A stretch of 64,000 nt of DNA from Mytilus californianus (lineage: Eukaryota > Mollusca > Bivalvia > Mytilida > Mytilidae), in contig NW_026262734.1 of the NCBI RefSeq assembly GCF_021869535.1, forward strand, positions 110,085,088 through 110,149,087, in the 5' to 3' direction. Position 1 is the stretch's first letter. Each line of letters opens with the position of its first letter. The translations under genes and the position numbers were made by a program. The notes under the pieces were generated by a model. That model did not search any database, was not told the origin of the DNA, and was given only the letters and a program-made list of their open reading frames with translations. Shown piece by piece: positions 9,853-20,769 of this stretch.

Positions 9853-10669
9853 TTTCATAAGAAAAATAACTCCTTTTGCGAGGAATATTTTAAAGGACAA
9901 TAGACTTTCAAGTGATGTAATTTTAGCAAATTGTTGGTCCCGTATTTTGGACGGTATATTTTGAACATTCGTTAATCAGATCGAAAGTGAAATTGAAAAA
10001 CTAAGGAAAAGATTTATAAGGAATATATTTAGATAAACACTGTCATTTGGAGTCTGTAATGTATAGTTGTCTCATTGGTAATGCTATCACATGTTATTTA
10101 CTTATACTGAAAATAGTCTTAACAATGTTCAGTTATGACTAAGATAACTGTCACGTAAAATTGTACACAGATACGAAGAGTAAATCCACTGGTAAAACAT
10201 ATTTGTTAACTTTTACAGTACTTTGAGTGAAAATAACGCAAACCCTGAATAAAAAGACTCAGAAACACTCCCAATCTTTAGGGTCTTAAAATCATAATAT
10301 TCAAGGCGACTTATAGATAGTTGAAAACAATTATACTTTGATACTATAACAGAATTATTCAAATGATCAAACGATAGTACATTTTTTCTCAGATATTTAT
10401 TTGTAAAAGTTATAGTTTGTAAAAAATGAAAAGTATTACTAGAGAAAATAAAAAGATACTCACAAGACAACAACAAATTAAATCCTTTTATCACATAAAC
10501 GTTAATTTAAATAAAAACGGCTTCTTATCGGAAACTATGTTTGATCATTGAAAGCCTCTATGCAATCAACTTTTCCGATTGTGTTATTTTAAATAAATAT
10601 ACAGTAAATTACATTTTAATGCGATATTTCAATTTGTCGTTTAATAAATGCCGTTTTTCAATCACACAC
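9853..10669. other. No gene; short family A remnant
   Basis: Around 10040-10095 a degraded minus-strand piece of the family A 5' end (AGTTGTCTCATTGGTAATGC) is visible. The rest is AT-rich with only short unconvincing open frames. Confidence 0.4.
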
Positions 10670-10935
10670 TCAGCCACATTCATGGTCTCGTGGTAACATG
10701 ATGGCAATTATTGTGGAGGTCGTAAGTTCAAGCTTCTGCATGTGTCATACCAAGACTTAAAAATGTGTACCCTATATCGGTAAACTTTCGCAAAGGGTAA
10801 CTATGTCTTAAAACAGAACCGTCTTTTTTAGCCTATCCATTTAGACCCATTGGTGGCCTTGGGCTGTTTTCTGCTCTTTGGTCGAGTTGTTGTCTCTTTG
10901 ACACATTCCTCGTTTCCATTCTCAATTTTATTGGA
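10670..10935 (+). mobile_element. tRNA-derived SINE, about 265 bp
   Basis: The 5' part has a tRNA-like head: GGTCTCGTGGTAACATGATG as a degenerate A-box region and GGTCGTAAGTTCAAGC as the B box about 35 bp later. The 3' part, with GGCCTTGGGCTGTTTTCTGC and GTTGTTGTCTCTTTGACAC, is a tail I recall as common in mussels. No flanking target-site duplication was identified. Confidence 0.55.
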
Positions 10936-11689
10936 CATGTAATCAGTAACTAGCTACTACGTTTGAAAGTGAAAAAAATGTATCTAGGAAATTTTATAAC
11001 CACTGAACGGTATTTCATCTTTTTATTTAATTCATAAGTTTTCTTTTAAAAGAATGCAAATAAAAAATGAGGAAATCGCATTAACTCCAAAAGGGGCGAG
11101 ACTTGGCGAGTCGACATAGTAAGCGTTTCCTACTATGCATGCATCACCAGCCATGTAAATCACTCTCAGTCAAAATGTCACAATCGGGCATAGCACACAA
11201 ACGATTAATTTACGGATCAGACGACTCTACTGGTATCTAAAGAACTAACACCGTGAAAACATGTCGCTAGTAAATTCAGACACCGACACATTGTATCGGT
11301 CAACCAATTTGTGATGGTGACCGTAAAATTGTGAAGTGTCGATTTCAGTCGTTCTTCCTCATAACTCTGATATGTAAAATATATAGAACTTGAGAGTGAA
11401 AGTAAAATAGTTGTGCCTGTAGAGTTACTCCTCTATATCATACAAAGCTTGTAAACATATGGAATGGATATAACTAATTTTTTCTGACAATCGTTTCATT
11501 TCTTAATTTAATTGTTCCGCTATTAAAAAAAAAGTAAAATGTACGTTTAAAGTAAGACCCGTTTAATATAACTTGTTATTCCCCTCACACTCTTTTTATT
11601 AAAGCAAAATGGATATCTTCCTCCTTTTCCTCGGATTTAAATGGGGAAACATTGCATGTTATTACATTCTGTGTCATTTGGTTTCTGGT
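10936..11689. other. No recognised feature
   Basis: AT-rich sequence with a short region of higher GC near 11090-11350 but no open frame or repeat that can be supported. Confidence 0.4.
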
Positions 11690-11735
11690 AGAGAGTTGTC
11701 TCATTGGCACTCATACCACATCTTCTTTTTTTATA
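11690..11735 (-). repeat. Family A 5'-end remnant (variant A2)
   Basis: The reverse complement reads GATGTGGTATGAGTGCCAAT then GAGACAACTCTC, the 5' terminus of the dispersed family A. Only about 45 bp remain, directly beside a Penelope-like fragment on the same strand. Confidence 0.7.
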
Positions 11736-11778
11736 TAGCCTAGACCCTATTATCTTACCCAATTATTGGCGTAAAACA

Positions 11779-12010
11779 TCAAATTTTTACGTTACCAATT
11801 GAGAGGCAATATCGTGCGTAACGTTCATTCGATGGAGCACAGGATATGTTTCTGGCGAGAAAGGGGAAGACAACAATTGCTAAGATGAAAAAATCACGTT
11901 TGTCATAGATTAAAGTTTGAAGTCGTCCATCTGTGTCAATATCGAGGAATAGTTTAAGATATGAGGCAGACCTCGTTCTTTCCATATTATCCTCAATCTC
12001 AAGTTCACTG
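11779..12010 (-). pseudogene. Penelope-like reverse transcriptase C-terminal fragment
   Basis: The minus frame reads SASYLKLFLDIDTDGRLQT and IYDKRDFF. This matches the segment just after the catalytic YIDD in the two longer elements of this window (45000 and 57010), which read ASYLDL...IYDKRDDF. The usual continuation (INFP...YGVYISQL) is degraded. It is a short relic with no catalytic residues left. Confidence 0.7.
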
Positions 12011-12189
12011 AAACAAGATATGTATATCTATATTTTCTTCATTTTATTTAATTGCAGAAAATCTTTGTTCATCAAACTTTGCTTGTTGTAAGTAAAGTAT
12101 AAATCTTTAATTCACTATTCACAAAACTACGCGTAGTTCAACCCTCCTACGTGTTATATTCATGTCCTAAGTAAAGAATTATGTTGGTT

Positions 12190-12437
12190 TTTTATTGGTG
12201 TTATATTCCACATTTTCAAGCCGACGGCTTTACCATTTTTGGTCAGTTTTAATTGGTGGTGGTAGCCAGAATGCACGGAGAGAACCAACGACTTTCAGCA
12301 GGAAAACTGGCAATCCTTTTTCTAATTAGATAGAAGGCACCTCGCCACGAGCGGGTTTCGTAATCACAACTTCAGAGTCAAAAGACTAATGATCCCTTGA
12401 AATAAACCTTTTAAACCATTCGGCCACCAAGTCATGA
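12190..12437 (-). mobile_element. tRNA-derived SINE with Ser/Leu-like head
   Basis: Read on the minus strand it starts GACTTGGTGGCCGAATGG, a good A box of the long-variable-arm tRNA type. A degenerate B box (GATTACGAAACCC) lies about 60 bp on. The central block is GTTCTCTCCGTGCATTCTGG then CTACCACCACCAAT. A related central block (TTATTGGTGGAGGCAGCCGG on the plus strand) starts the array at 35015. The conserved centre recalls the MetaSINE type described in invertebrates; that assignment is tentative. Confidence 0.6.
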
Positions 12438-12468
12438 ATTACAGGTCATGATGATGATGTCGCCGACT

Positions 12469-12870
12469 CTATTGTATATGCTTCAGGCGTATTTTAACAG
12501 CATTTTCCAAACTCGAGTCAAATTGTGGGTTTTCAAATGCTGTGGCGTTTGACCTTCGTTTTGCACTGTTCAGCAACACATCTACGACTCTTATGAATAT
12601 TAATTTTTTGTTATATTCTGGTTTTGCCAACGAAATTATTTTATTTAATATGTAATTTAAATAAATAAATAAAAGAATGGAAAAAAAAATAATAATTAAA
12701 AAAATAATATGAGCTTGTTTAAAAGCCAAAACAGAAGAATAAAAAAATTCAACAAAATATGGCCTAGTTAACACTTCAATATAGCATTGATATTTCAACG
12801 CGATATTCTGAAACAATAGAATCCTCGATATCTGTATAAAACAGATCAGACCTTTGACCTCATACGCCAT
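12469..12870 (-). CDS. Possible terminal exon of a single-pass membrane protein (weak)
   Basis: An open frame of 133 codons ends at 12469. It contains a strongly hydrophobic segment (HIIFLIIIFFSILLFIYLNY, about residues 54-73) followed by a basic stretch and a tail with KRRSNATAFENPQFDSSLEN. A membrane span followed by an ENPxFD-type tail (NPxF endocytic motif class) is typical of type I receptor cytoplasmic ends, and the last 35 codons look more gene-like in base composition than the AT-rich part before them. The first half is low-complexity AT sequence and may be intron. No clean acceptor site could be fixed. Family unknown; it may be chance. Confidence 0.25.
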   Translation of the reverse strand: MAYEVKGLICFIQISRILLFQNIALKYQCYIEVLTRPYFVEFFYSSVLAFKQAHIIFLIIIFFSILLFIYLNYILNKIISLAKPEYNKKLIFIRVVDVLLNSAKRRSNATAFENPQFDSSLENAVKIRLKHIQ

Positions 12871-13205
12871 CCATTTAACTAATGAATAGTACAGATGAAT
12901 TATAAATGACTAGACACTGTCAGAATGAATAAAGACAAAACGATATATTATCAGATCGGTTGTATTGACAGACGGTTGTTTATTGTTTATTGCTTTATAT
13001 ATTGGATTAAAGTGATCATTCTCAAGACATGAATTACGTAAGCAATATGATAGTGGTCTCTAAATTATTAAAGCAATTGTGTACACGATATCACTAAAGG
13101 GGCCATATATACAGAAGTACACTTGTTCAAAGTCATGACTTTTCCGAAAGTCATATATATTGTTCGAAGTCATAACTGTTCCGAAAGTCATATATATATA
13201 TATAT
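12871..13205. other. Short tandem motif and TA microsatellite
   Basis: Between 13110 and 13205 the phrase GTTC(A/G)AAGTCATGAC or GTCATAACTGTTCCGAAAGTC is repeated about three times, followed by (TA)n that abuts the 540-bp satellite. Nothing recognised before that. Confidence 0.5.
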
Positions 13206-15870
13206 GTTTTGCATGCACACGTATAAAAATTGCAGTTTTTATCAAACGCAATCAAAGGTTTGAACGTTGTTTTCAATTTAGACTTATTTATATTTTTTCG
13301 TTTGGGCTTGTATTATATTTGCCTTCGGGTTTATATGATCCGTATATCCTATTTCGACTCTTCAAAATTCAAGAGTCTATCCCAAATTGAGGTAAATTAT
13401 ATGGCCTTCCAAATACCGTTTTGATTCCTAACATCACTGAAGAGACATTAATTGTCGAAATCCGGATATGGTGTACAAATTTTTGCACCTCATGTTTGCG
13501 GTATACCATCTTTTCCGCAAGTTTATTGTTTTCTGTTTGGTAATAAATTATAATAAAGATTCATTTTGTTACATCTTGTGATCCGTTTATTTGGCAATCG
13601 TCAATGGCAGTCAGCAGGGTTTAAGAACATTTGTTGTTCGACCTGTTAGTCAAATGCGTTTTGTTAAAATATACTTTTTCACTTTTTTGGTCTTTTGGAA
13701 AATGTTGTTTGTGCTGTATTTAGACCCCTCTAACAAAAAATTTGATTTGCATGCACACGTATAAAAATTGCGGTTTTTATCCAACGCAATCATAGGTTTG
13801 AACGTTGTTTTCAATTTAGACTTGTTTATATTTTTTCGTTTGGGCTTGTATTATATTTGCCTTTGGGTTTATATGATCCGTTCATCCTATTTTGACTCTT
13901 TCAAAATTCAAGAGTCTATCCTAAATTGAGGTAAATTATATGGCCTTCCAAATACCGTTTCGATTCCTAACACCACTGAAGAGACATTAATTGTCGAAAT
14001 CCGGATATGGTGTACAAATTTTTGCACCTCATGTTTGCGGTATACCATCTTTACCGCAAGTTTATTGTTTTCTGTTTGGTAATAAATTAATACTAAGATC
14101 TATTTTGTTACATCTTGTGATCCGTTTATTTGGCAATCGCCAATGGCGGTCAGCAGGGTTTAAGAACATTAGTTGTTCGACCTGCTAGTCAAATGCGTTT
14201 TGTTAAAATATACTTTTTCGCTCATATGGTCTTTTGGAAAATGTTGTTTGTGCTGTATTTAGACCCCTCTACCAAGAAATTTGTTTTGCATGCACACGTA
14301 TAAAAATTGCGGTTTTTATCCAACGCATTCATAGGTATGAACGTTGTTTTCAATTTAGACTTGTTTATATTTTTTCGTTTGGGCTTGTATTATATTTGCC
14401 TTTGGGTTTATATGATCCGTTCATCCTATTTTGACTCTTTCAAAATTCAAGAGTCTATCCTAAATTGAGGTAAATTATATGGCCTTCCAAATACCGTTTC
14501 GATTCCTAACACCACTGAAGAGACATTAATTGTCGAAATCCGGATATGGTGTACAAATTTTTGCACCTCATGTTTGCGGTATACCATCTTTACCGCAAGT
14601 TTATTGTTTTCTGTTTGGTAATAAATTAATACTAAGATCTATTTTGTTACATCTTGTGATCCGTTTATTTGGCAATCGCCAATGGCGGTCAGCAGGTTTT
14701 AAAGAACATTAGTTGTTCGACCTGCTAGTCAAATGCGTTTTGTTAAAATATACTTTTTCGCTCATATGGTCTTTTGGAAAATGTTGTTTGTGCTGTATTT
14801 AGACCCCTCTACCAAGAAAATTGTTTTGCATGCACACGTATAAAAATTGCGGTTTTTATCCAACGCAATCATAGGTTTGAACATTGTTTTCAATTTAGAC
14901 TTGTTTATATTTTTTCGTTTGGGCTTGTATTATATTTGCCTTTGGGTTTATATGATCCGTTCATCCTATTTTGACTCTTTCAAAATTCAAGAGTCTATCC
15001 TAAATTGAGGTAAATTATATGGCCTTCCAAATACCGTTTTGATTCCTAGCACCACTGAAGAGACATTAATTGTCGAAATCCGGATATGGTGTACAAATGT
15101 TTGCACCTCATGTTTGCGGTATACCATCTTTTCCGCAAGTTTATTGTTTTCTGTTTGGTAATAAATTAATACTAAGATCTATTTTGTTACATCTTGTGAT
15201 CCGTTTATTTGGCAATCGCCAATGGCAGTCAGCAGGGTTTAAGAACATCAGTTGTTCGACCTGCTAGTCAAATGCGTTTTGTTAAAATATACTTTTTCAC
15301 TCATATGGTCTTTTGGAAAATGTTGTTTGTGCTGTATTTTGACCCCTCTACCAAGAAATTTGTTTTGCATGCACACGTATAAAAATTGCGGTTTTTATCC
15401 AACGCAATGATAGGTTTGAACGTTGTTTTCAATTTAGACTTGTTCATATTTTTTCGTTTGGGCTTGTATTATATTTGCCTTTGGGTTTATATGATCCGTT
15501 CATCCTATTTTGACTCTTTCAAAATTCAAGAGTCTATCCTAAATTGAGGTAAATTATATGGCCTTCCAAATACCGTTTCGATTTCTAACATCACTGAAGA
15601 GACATTAATTGTCGAAATCCGGATATGGTGTACAAATGTTTGCACCTCATGTTTGCGGTATACCATCTTTTCCGCAAGTTTATTGTTTTCTGTTTGGTAA
15701 TAAATTAATAATAAGATCTATTTTGTTACATCTTGTGATCCGTTTATTTGGCAATCGCCAATGGCAGTCAGCAGGGTTTAAGAACATCAGTTGTTCGACC
15801 TGCTAGTCAAATGCGTTTTGTTAAAATATACTTTTTCACTCATATGGTCTTTTAGAAAATGTTGTTTGTG
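13206..15870 (+). repeat. 540-bp satellite, about five head-to-tail copies
   Basis: GCATGCACACGTATAAAAAT occurs at 13211, 13749, 14288, 14828 and 15367, spacing 538-540 bp. Copies are nearly identical apart from scattered substitutions and single-base indels. Each unit contains GAAGAGACATTAATTGTCG and GGATATGGTGTACAAAT, a phrase I recall from mussel retroelement 3' ends. Recurring 60-66-residue open frames (13991, 14530, 15070, 15609 and 14234, 14774) are carried along by the repeat and show no family resemblance. The array starts beside a TA tract and ends inside the unit at about 15870. Confidence 0.95.
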
Positions 15871-16237
15871 CCGGGTTTTTAAACAAATGGTCCGGGGTTT
15901 TTTAACGAAAATTTTAATAAGAAAAAAGGTATTCTTGAATTTAAAAAATGACTTTTCTAGTTTATAACTGTAATTTAATGAATGAAAATTATCATATATT
16001 CTCAATAAATCACCAAACCATATTACTACGTTGATCAAAATTAACCTTTTTTAATTTAATGCAAATTTTCTGTTCGGAAAACGTTCTACCACAACTTTCC
16101 AGTATTTAATTAGAAATTATTGGATCCTTTATAAAAAAATGTCTTTAGAACATACAATGTTACATAGTGCAGGGGACTCATAATCTTTTCAACTTCATTT
16201 TATGGTACTTTTATTGTCACAGTTAATAATATTTTTC
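15871..16237. other. No recognised feature
   Basis: AT-rich; the 83-residue minus-strand frame at 15787-16038 straddles the end of the satellite and has no coding character. Confidence 0.4.
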
Positions 16238-16870
16238 GAGGTGAACCCCGGAGTTTTTATACGGGACGTATTATGGTATACCGTCGTCCGTCCGTCCGTC
16301 CGTCCGTCGTCAGCATGTAGGACAATAACTCAAAAACGCTGTAACCAATTTACATGAAACTTCGGTGAATTGTTTATATCTACTGAGGTATCCTCCCTTT
16401 TGAATTTTATACGTTTCCGAGTTATGGGATTTTATTAAACGAACTAGAGGCTCTAAAGAACCTGTGTCGCTCACCTTGGTCTATGTGCTGCAGTGCATAT
16501 TAAACAAAGGACACTCTTCAACATTAAAGACAAGAATGATGACTTGTTTCTAGATCTTACTTTACTGAACATTCTTGCTGTTTACAGTTATCTCTATCTA
16601 TAATGAACTTGGTCCAGTAGTTTCAGAGGAGAAGATTTTTGTAAAAGTTAACGGACGACGACGACGGACAACGACGGACGCCAAGTGATAAGAAAAGCTC
16701 ACTTGACCCTTTTGGACCAGGTGAGCTAAAAAGGGGTGATTTTACAGTTTTCGGACAATACTTTTAAAGTGATTTGAGGAGTTTTCATGAAACTTTGGTG
16801 ACTGGTTTATATAGATTAAGGTAACCTCCCTTTAGTTTTTCATAAATTTTTGATATGACATTGAGAAATT
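16238..16870 (+). repeat. Dispersed repeat interrupted by another element
   Basis: The left part (GGTATACCGTCGTCCGTCCG, then AACGCTGTAACCAATTTACA and TGAAACTTCGGTG) has an internally repeated companion after 16736 (CATGAAACTTTGGTGACTGG with TTTATATAGATTAAGG and CCTCCCTTT). The two parts look like one tandem-like repeat split by the element at 16441-16735. Confidence 0.5.
16441..16735. mobile_element. Nested short element with inverted GCTCACC...GGTGAGC ends
   Basis: It begins GAACTAGAGGCTCTAAAGAA CCTG and soon has GCTCACCTTGGTC; it ends GGACCAGGTGAGCTAAAAA. These form an imperfect terminal inverted repeat. The interior has GACGACGACGGACAACGACG. I recall this as an abundant mussel repeat. It splits the flanking repeat, so it inserted later. 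No target duplication could be fixed. Confidence 0.55.
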
Positions 16871-17698
16871 ATTTATAGGTTTCATAACGAGTGAGAATGT
16901 ATATCGCTTGATATCAACTCGAGTTATTTAATTTCAATATAATAATAAACGAGCCTTCGACCTAACGAATAGCCAATGGAAATGCCGTAATGTCGTCTTA
17001 TGATGCTGGATAAGCAAATCAAATTAACGCAAATTTTCGTATCACACTCCGTGCAGTGTGATACAAGAAATGTCTATTCATGCAATAAATAGATAATAAG
17101 CCACAACCATAAGAGACTGAACTTTATTCTTTGAAAACGCGACGGGCGTATCATGCGCCCATGGCGCAGCTGTTTATTAAAAAACGGAATAAGAAACCTA
17201 CTGGACATCAGAGAAGAATCAGAAAATGCTATGTAATAAAAAATATTCTACTAAAAGAGGTATGCCCCCTGCCCCCACAAAAAATTTCATTAATAACAAA
17301 AAAACCCAACAATACACACATTTAATCCGACCAGTTTTTATTCCCAATAACAATAAAATTTGAATTAAATTTCATATATAGTTAACAATGAAATGAATAG
17401 TTCATCAGCTAACCACACTATATGTACCTACGTCCCAATCCAAATTGTCTATGCTTACATTAGATTGTTGACATCATGAATATATACTGTACATGCAATT
17501 TATAAGATGTGACAAACAACAATATATACAAATGAACGATACTTGTTTATAAAGTGTAAGTGTTAGTACACCATTATCAAACTAATGAATGCATTGGTTT
17601 CGTGCCTTAAAAAGTACATAATTTGAACCTTTTTTGTTTGTTTTTAAACTTAAATACACTGACACATAAAATTTTAAGCTTTATGAAATTTGTATAAT
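16871..17698. other. No convincing gene; one short hairpin
   Basis: A 10-bp-arm hairpin (GTATCACACT, loop CCGTGC, AGTGTGATAC) lies at 17039-17064. The 64-residue open frame at 17131-17325 is Lys-rich and unsupported. Confidence 0.4.
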
Positions 17699-18170
17699 CA
17701 CTCGATAAAACACGGACGCACTCGAAAAAGCACGGACTGCTCTCGGAAAAACCCGAACACATAGAAATGAATTTAGTCTCAAAATGTCGCGTTCAATGCA
17801 ATAACAAATAATTTTTGTAAAGTGTCTGTTTATCTAAGGATATATGGATTCCATGTATGCATTTCCAACGACTTTTGCATTAGTATGTGGATAAAAATGA
17901 CTTTATTCTGTTTTTGGAATAAAAGCATTGTAAGGCTTAATTCAACTTTTTTAACGAAAAATAATGTCGGATTGATAATATATTTTTATCTCATATACTA
18001 ACACACATTGTATATCCTTGTTTATTAAATTCAAGCTTCTATATTACGTCTTGTCAGAAAGGAAGTCTGTTTGTTTACATTTTTGACCATATTCACTCGA
18101 AAAAAAGTGGTCACACTCGAAAAAAACCGATCAAATCACTCGAAAAACCACGATCCTAGCCGGACACTAT
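17699..18170 (+). repeat. Two clusters of CACTCGAAAAA-type motifs
   Basis: At 17699-17760 the motif appears as ATCACTCGATAAAACACGG, GCACTCGAAAAAGCACGG and CTCTCGGAAAAACCCG. At 18090-18165 it appears as TTCACTCGAAAAAAAGTGG, CACACTCGAAAAAAACCG and ATCACTCGAAAAACCACG. Both clusters are in the same orientation about 330 bp apart. Subterminal repeats of a decayed element are possible. No gene inside. Confidence 0.5.
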
Positions 18171-18250
18171 ACCTACCGTGAAATTTGCGGAAGCAAAATT
18201 TTGTTCTTCCCTCCCCGGGATTCGAACTAATATATATATAGAAATATACT
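18171..18250 (-). repeat. B-box-bearing tRNA-like fragment
   Basis: The phrase CTTCCCTCCCCGGGATTCG followed by AACTAATATATATATAGAAA parallels CTTCCCTCGCCGGGATTCG at about 39590. The reverse complement AGTTCGAATCCC is a canonical B box. It is probably the end of a SINE. Confidence 0.5.
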
Positions 18251-18524
18251 TGTTCCAAAAGGTTTTATGCACATCATTTATGAGTGTGTAAGGCATCTGA
18301 TGTTTATAACTGTATTGAGAGCAGATCCATCAAAAAACAATTTCCAAACAATATTTGTCATAAAGATAATTGAATTAATAAGTGTTCACAGTAGAATTTT
18401 TTTTCTTTCGATGTTTATTTTCAAAATGCATCTCTTTCTAGCTTATGTATTGGGGTGGGAATGGGGTAAAACACATGACGAATAACATAAACGGTGTAAA
18501 ATAACTCTATTGATAACATTTAAT

Positions 18525-18905
18525 ATAAAAATAAGAAGATGTGTTATGATTGCCAATGAGACAACTCTCTTCAAGAGACCAAATGACACAGAAATTAACA
18601 ACTATAGGTTAATTACTGTACGGCTTTCAACAATGAGCAAAACCCATACCGCATAGTCAGCTATAAAAGGCCCCGAAATGAAATGTAAAACAATTCAAAC
18701 AAAAAACTAACGGCCTAATTTATGTACAAAATAATGAACGAAAAACAAATATGTAACACATCAACAAACGACAACCATTGAATTATAGGCTCCTGACTTA
18801 GGACAGGCACATACATAATGTGGCGGAGTTAAACTAGTTTGAAGGCGCCAACCCTCCCCTATGACTTAACTCCATTTGATGCAGGAGTTAGCAATAGAAT
18901 AGACT
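18525..18905 (+). repeat. Family A1 copy
   Basis: It starts AAGAAGATGTGTTATGATTG CCAATGAGACAACTCTC. It continues through GGCTTTCAACAATGAGC, CATACCGCATAGTCAGCTAT, AACGACAACCATTG and CTCCTGACTTAGGACAGG to the AACCCTCCCC block. This is a good reference copy for the 5' two thirds of the family. Confidence 0.85.
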
Positions 18906-19794
18906 ATGACGAATAAAGATAACACTTTTAGGCTCGTTTGACGCTAACGATATTCCTACTCTATTTAAAAATGCAGGAATACATTACATGTGTCAAGAAC
19001 AGCTTTTATCAGGGTAACTCGAAAACAAAAAGCCAGAAAATGAACCGTTCATACCATAAGATGACATTAGAAATGTGCAACCCTCCAACAAAACAAAACA
19101 ACAAAAATAAAACACAAAAAACACAACGGCAATGATTAAATCAAACTAGGCACCAAACTTTGCAAATCGTATAGAAAAAAATACTTATAGTGGAATATTT
19201 TGAAGTTGAAGAAATTTTAAATCAGTAACTCTAATTGGAATAATAGGTATTGTAGTTAATAGCTTGAAGAGGGAAAGAACAGGCGAAATTACTTTTCTTT
19301 GTAACATGACCGAAATATACATTAATTCAACCAAAGAAAGAAAACAATTACTGACAGCTGACCCTTTAATTGATCAACTATGCCATAGACTATTTCAGGA
19401 AGGTCAATGTTAAGTCATATTTACCTTTCTTATAACAAAATTAAACTTGAATATTTATCTAATTGCCTTACGTGCCGACACAGTGCTTTATTATAGTCAG
19501 ATTAAATGCAATAGACAAACAAATTTAAAAAAAAAAATAATTCTGGAGTGAACATATGATCACTTTTCCTGCATTATTCAAACCGTACAGTCAACGTGGT
19601 CAGAATCGATATATTAATAAAAACAAGATGATTTGAATCTAATATTATCATATTAAAGATTATTCCATAAGAAATCTTGTTTTCGTGAACGTGGTAGATC
19701 GAACTTTATATAAAATAAAAGTAGTAAAATAGGAAAATTAACTATGTGTTAATTATAGGCGTGTTGCTCAAGCTTTAGTTTACCGTGTAGTGCG
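18906..19794. other. No recognised feature
   Basis: AT-rich sequence; short Lys/Thr-rich open frame at 18938-19135 is not supported. Confidence 0.4.
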
Positions 19795-19975
19795 TCTTTT
19801 TTGCTGTGGCGGATGCATACATACGTAGTCTCGTCTGAATGGAATGGGGACGTCAAATTCGAGAGGAATTCTTGTTGGAAGAAAGCCACGCTCGTTAACG
19901 CTAAAACTATCCTTGCAATAACGCTTTGATCGGTAACCTGTTGTATGGCAGTAATACCCTTATCCAACATACCCC
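19795..19975 (+). repeat. Family B repeat, diverged copy
   Basis: GAATGGGGACGTCAAATTCG, then GCCACGCTC and CTTGCAATAACGCTTTGA follow the block order of the clearer copies at 26525 and 40185 (AATGGGGACGT, CACGCTC, CTTGCAACAACTCTTTGA). Confidence 0.45.
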
Positions 19976-20769
19976 CTCGTTTTCCAGTGGCCGTCGAAAT
20001 TTCTTATCTTTCCCGGCTATCCACTTTACAGAACCTATACCTAATGCATTAATTGTTAAATCGTTGTCCTCCTGAATATTGACACTGTACGTTCAACAAA
20101 CAGCCATCAATCTTCCTATTTTAAACATTACGCAGAGTGAAAACCATAGCACGTTGAAAACCTCTCTGCTAACTAACGTTGTTCTATACTTCATTTTAAA
20201 GAAGCCAACACGTGTAGGTTTAAATTATACGCAACAATCGAAAAGAAACAACACGAATTTCATAATAGAATGTTTGGCATTTTCTATCTAAATGGTCCAT
20301 ATTTAGTAAAATAGTTAATTAACATGAGATATAATAAAACATAGAATGTTTAACTCCAGAAACACAATACACTTAAAAAAAAATGATAGACAAAAATCAC
20401 TTATTTCTAATGACCCAAGGTAGCCACGGTAAAACTTGCTTTGACATTTATTCTAATCTTTGTTTAAAATGGACTTAAAAAGTCAGAAATCCATATATCA
20501 AATTTTTATAAACATTTTAAACACAATGAAATAAAAATACAATTTCAAAGATAAATACTTCATTTACTCAACAAATTCCAAATACTATTTTCCAATGTAT
20601 AGACCAAAGTTTTCAAAATACAATGTATATATCCAGCACAAAATATCAACAAGCAAATGAGCTTGGAGTGTTTTATTTTTCTATGTGAAGAAGTTAAGTA
20701 CAAAATTGAACTGTTACATAGATATTTTTGTAATGGTATGAAAAGGTTGACATTACAATGAACAAGAGT
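19976..20769. other. No recognised feature
   Basis: AT-rich, only short open frames. Confidence 0.35.

Noticed and set aside
13991-15806. Conserved 65-residue proteins in the satellite
   Set aside because: Similarity between copies follows from the identical 540-bp units; no family match and no coding constraint visible.
17131-17325. Small basic protein of 64 residues
   Set aside because: Lys/Asn-rich frame in AT-rich sequence with no family, no neighbours and no start context.
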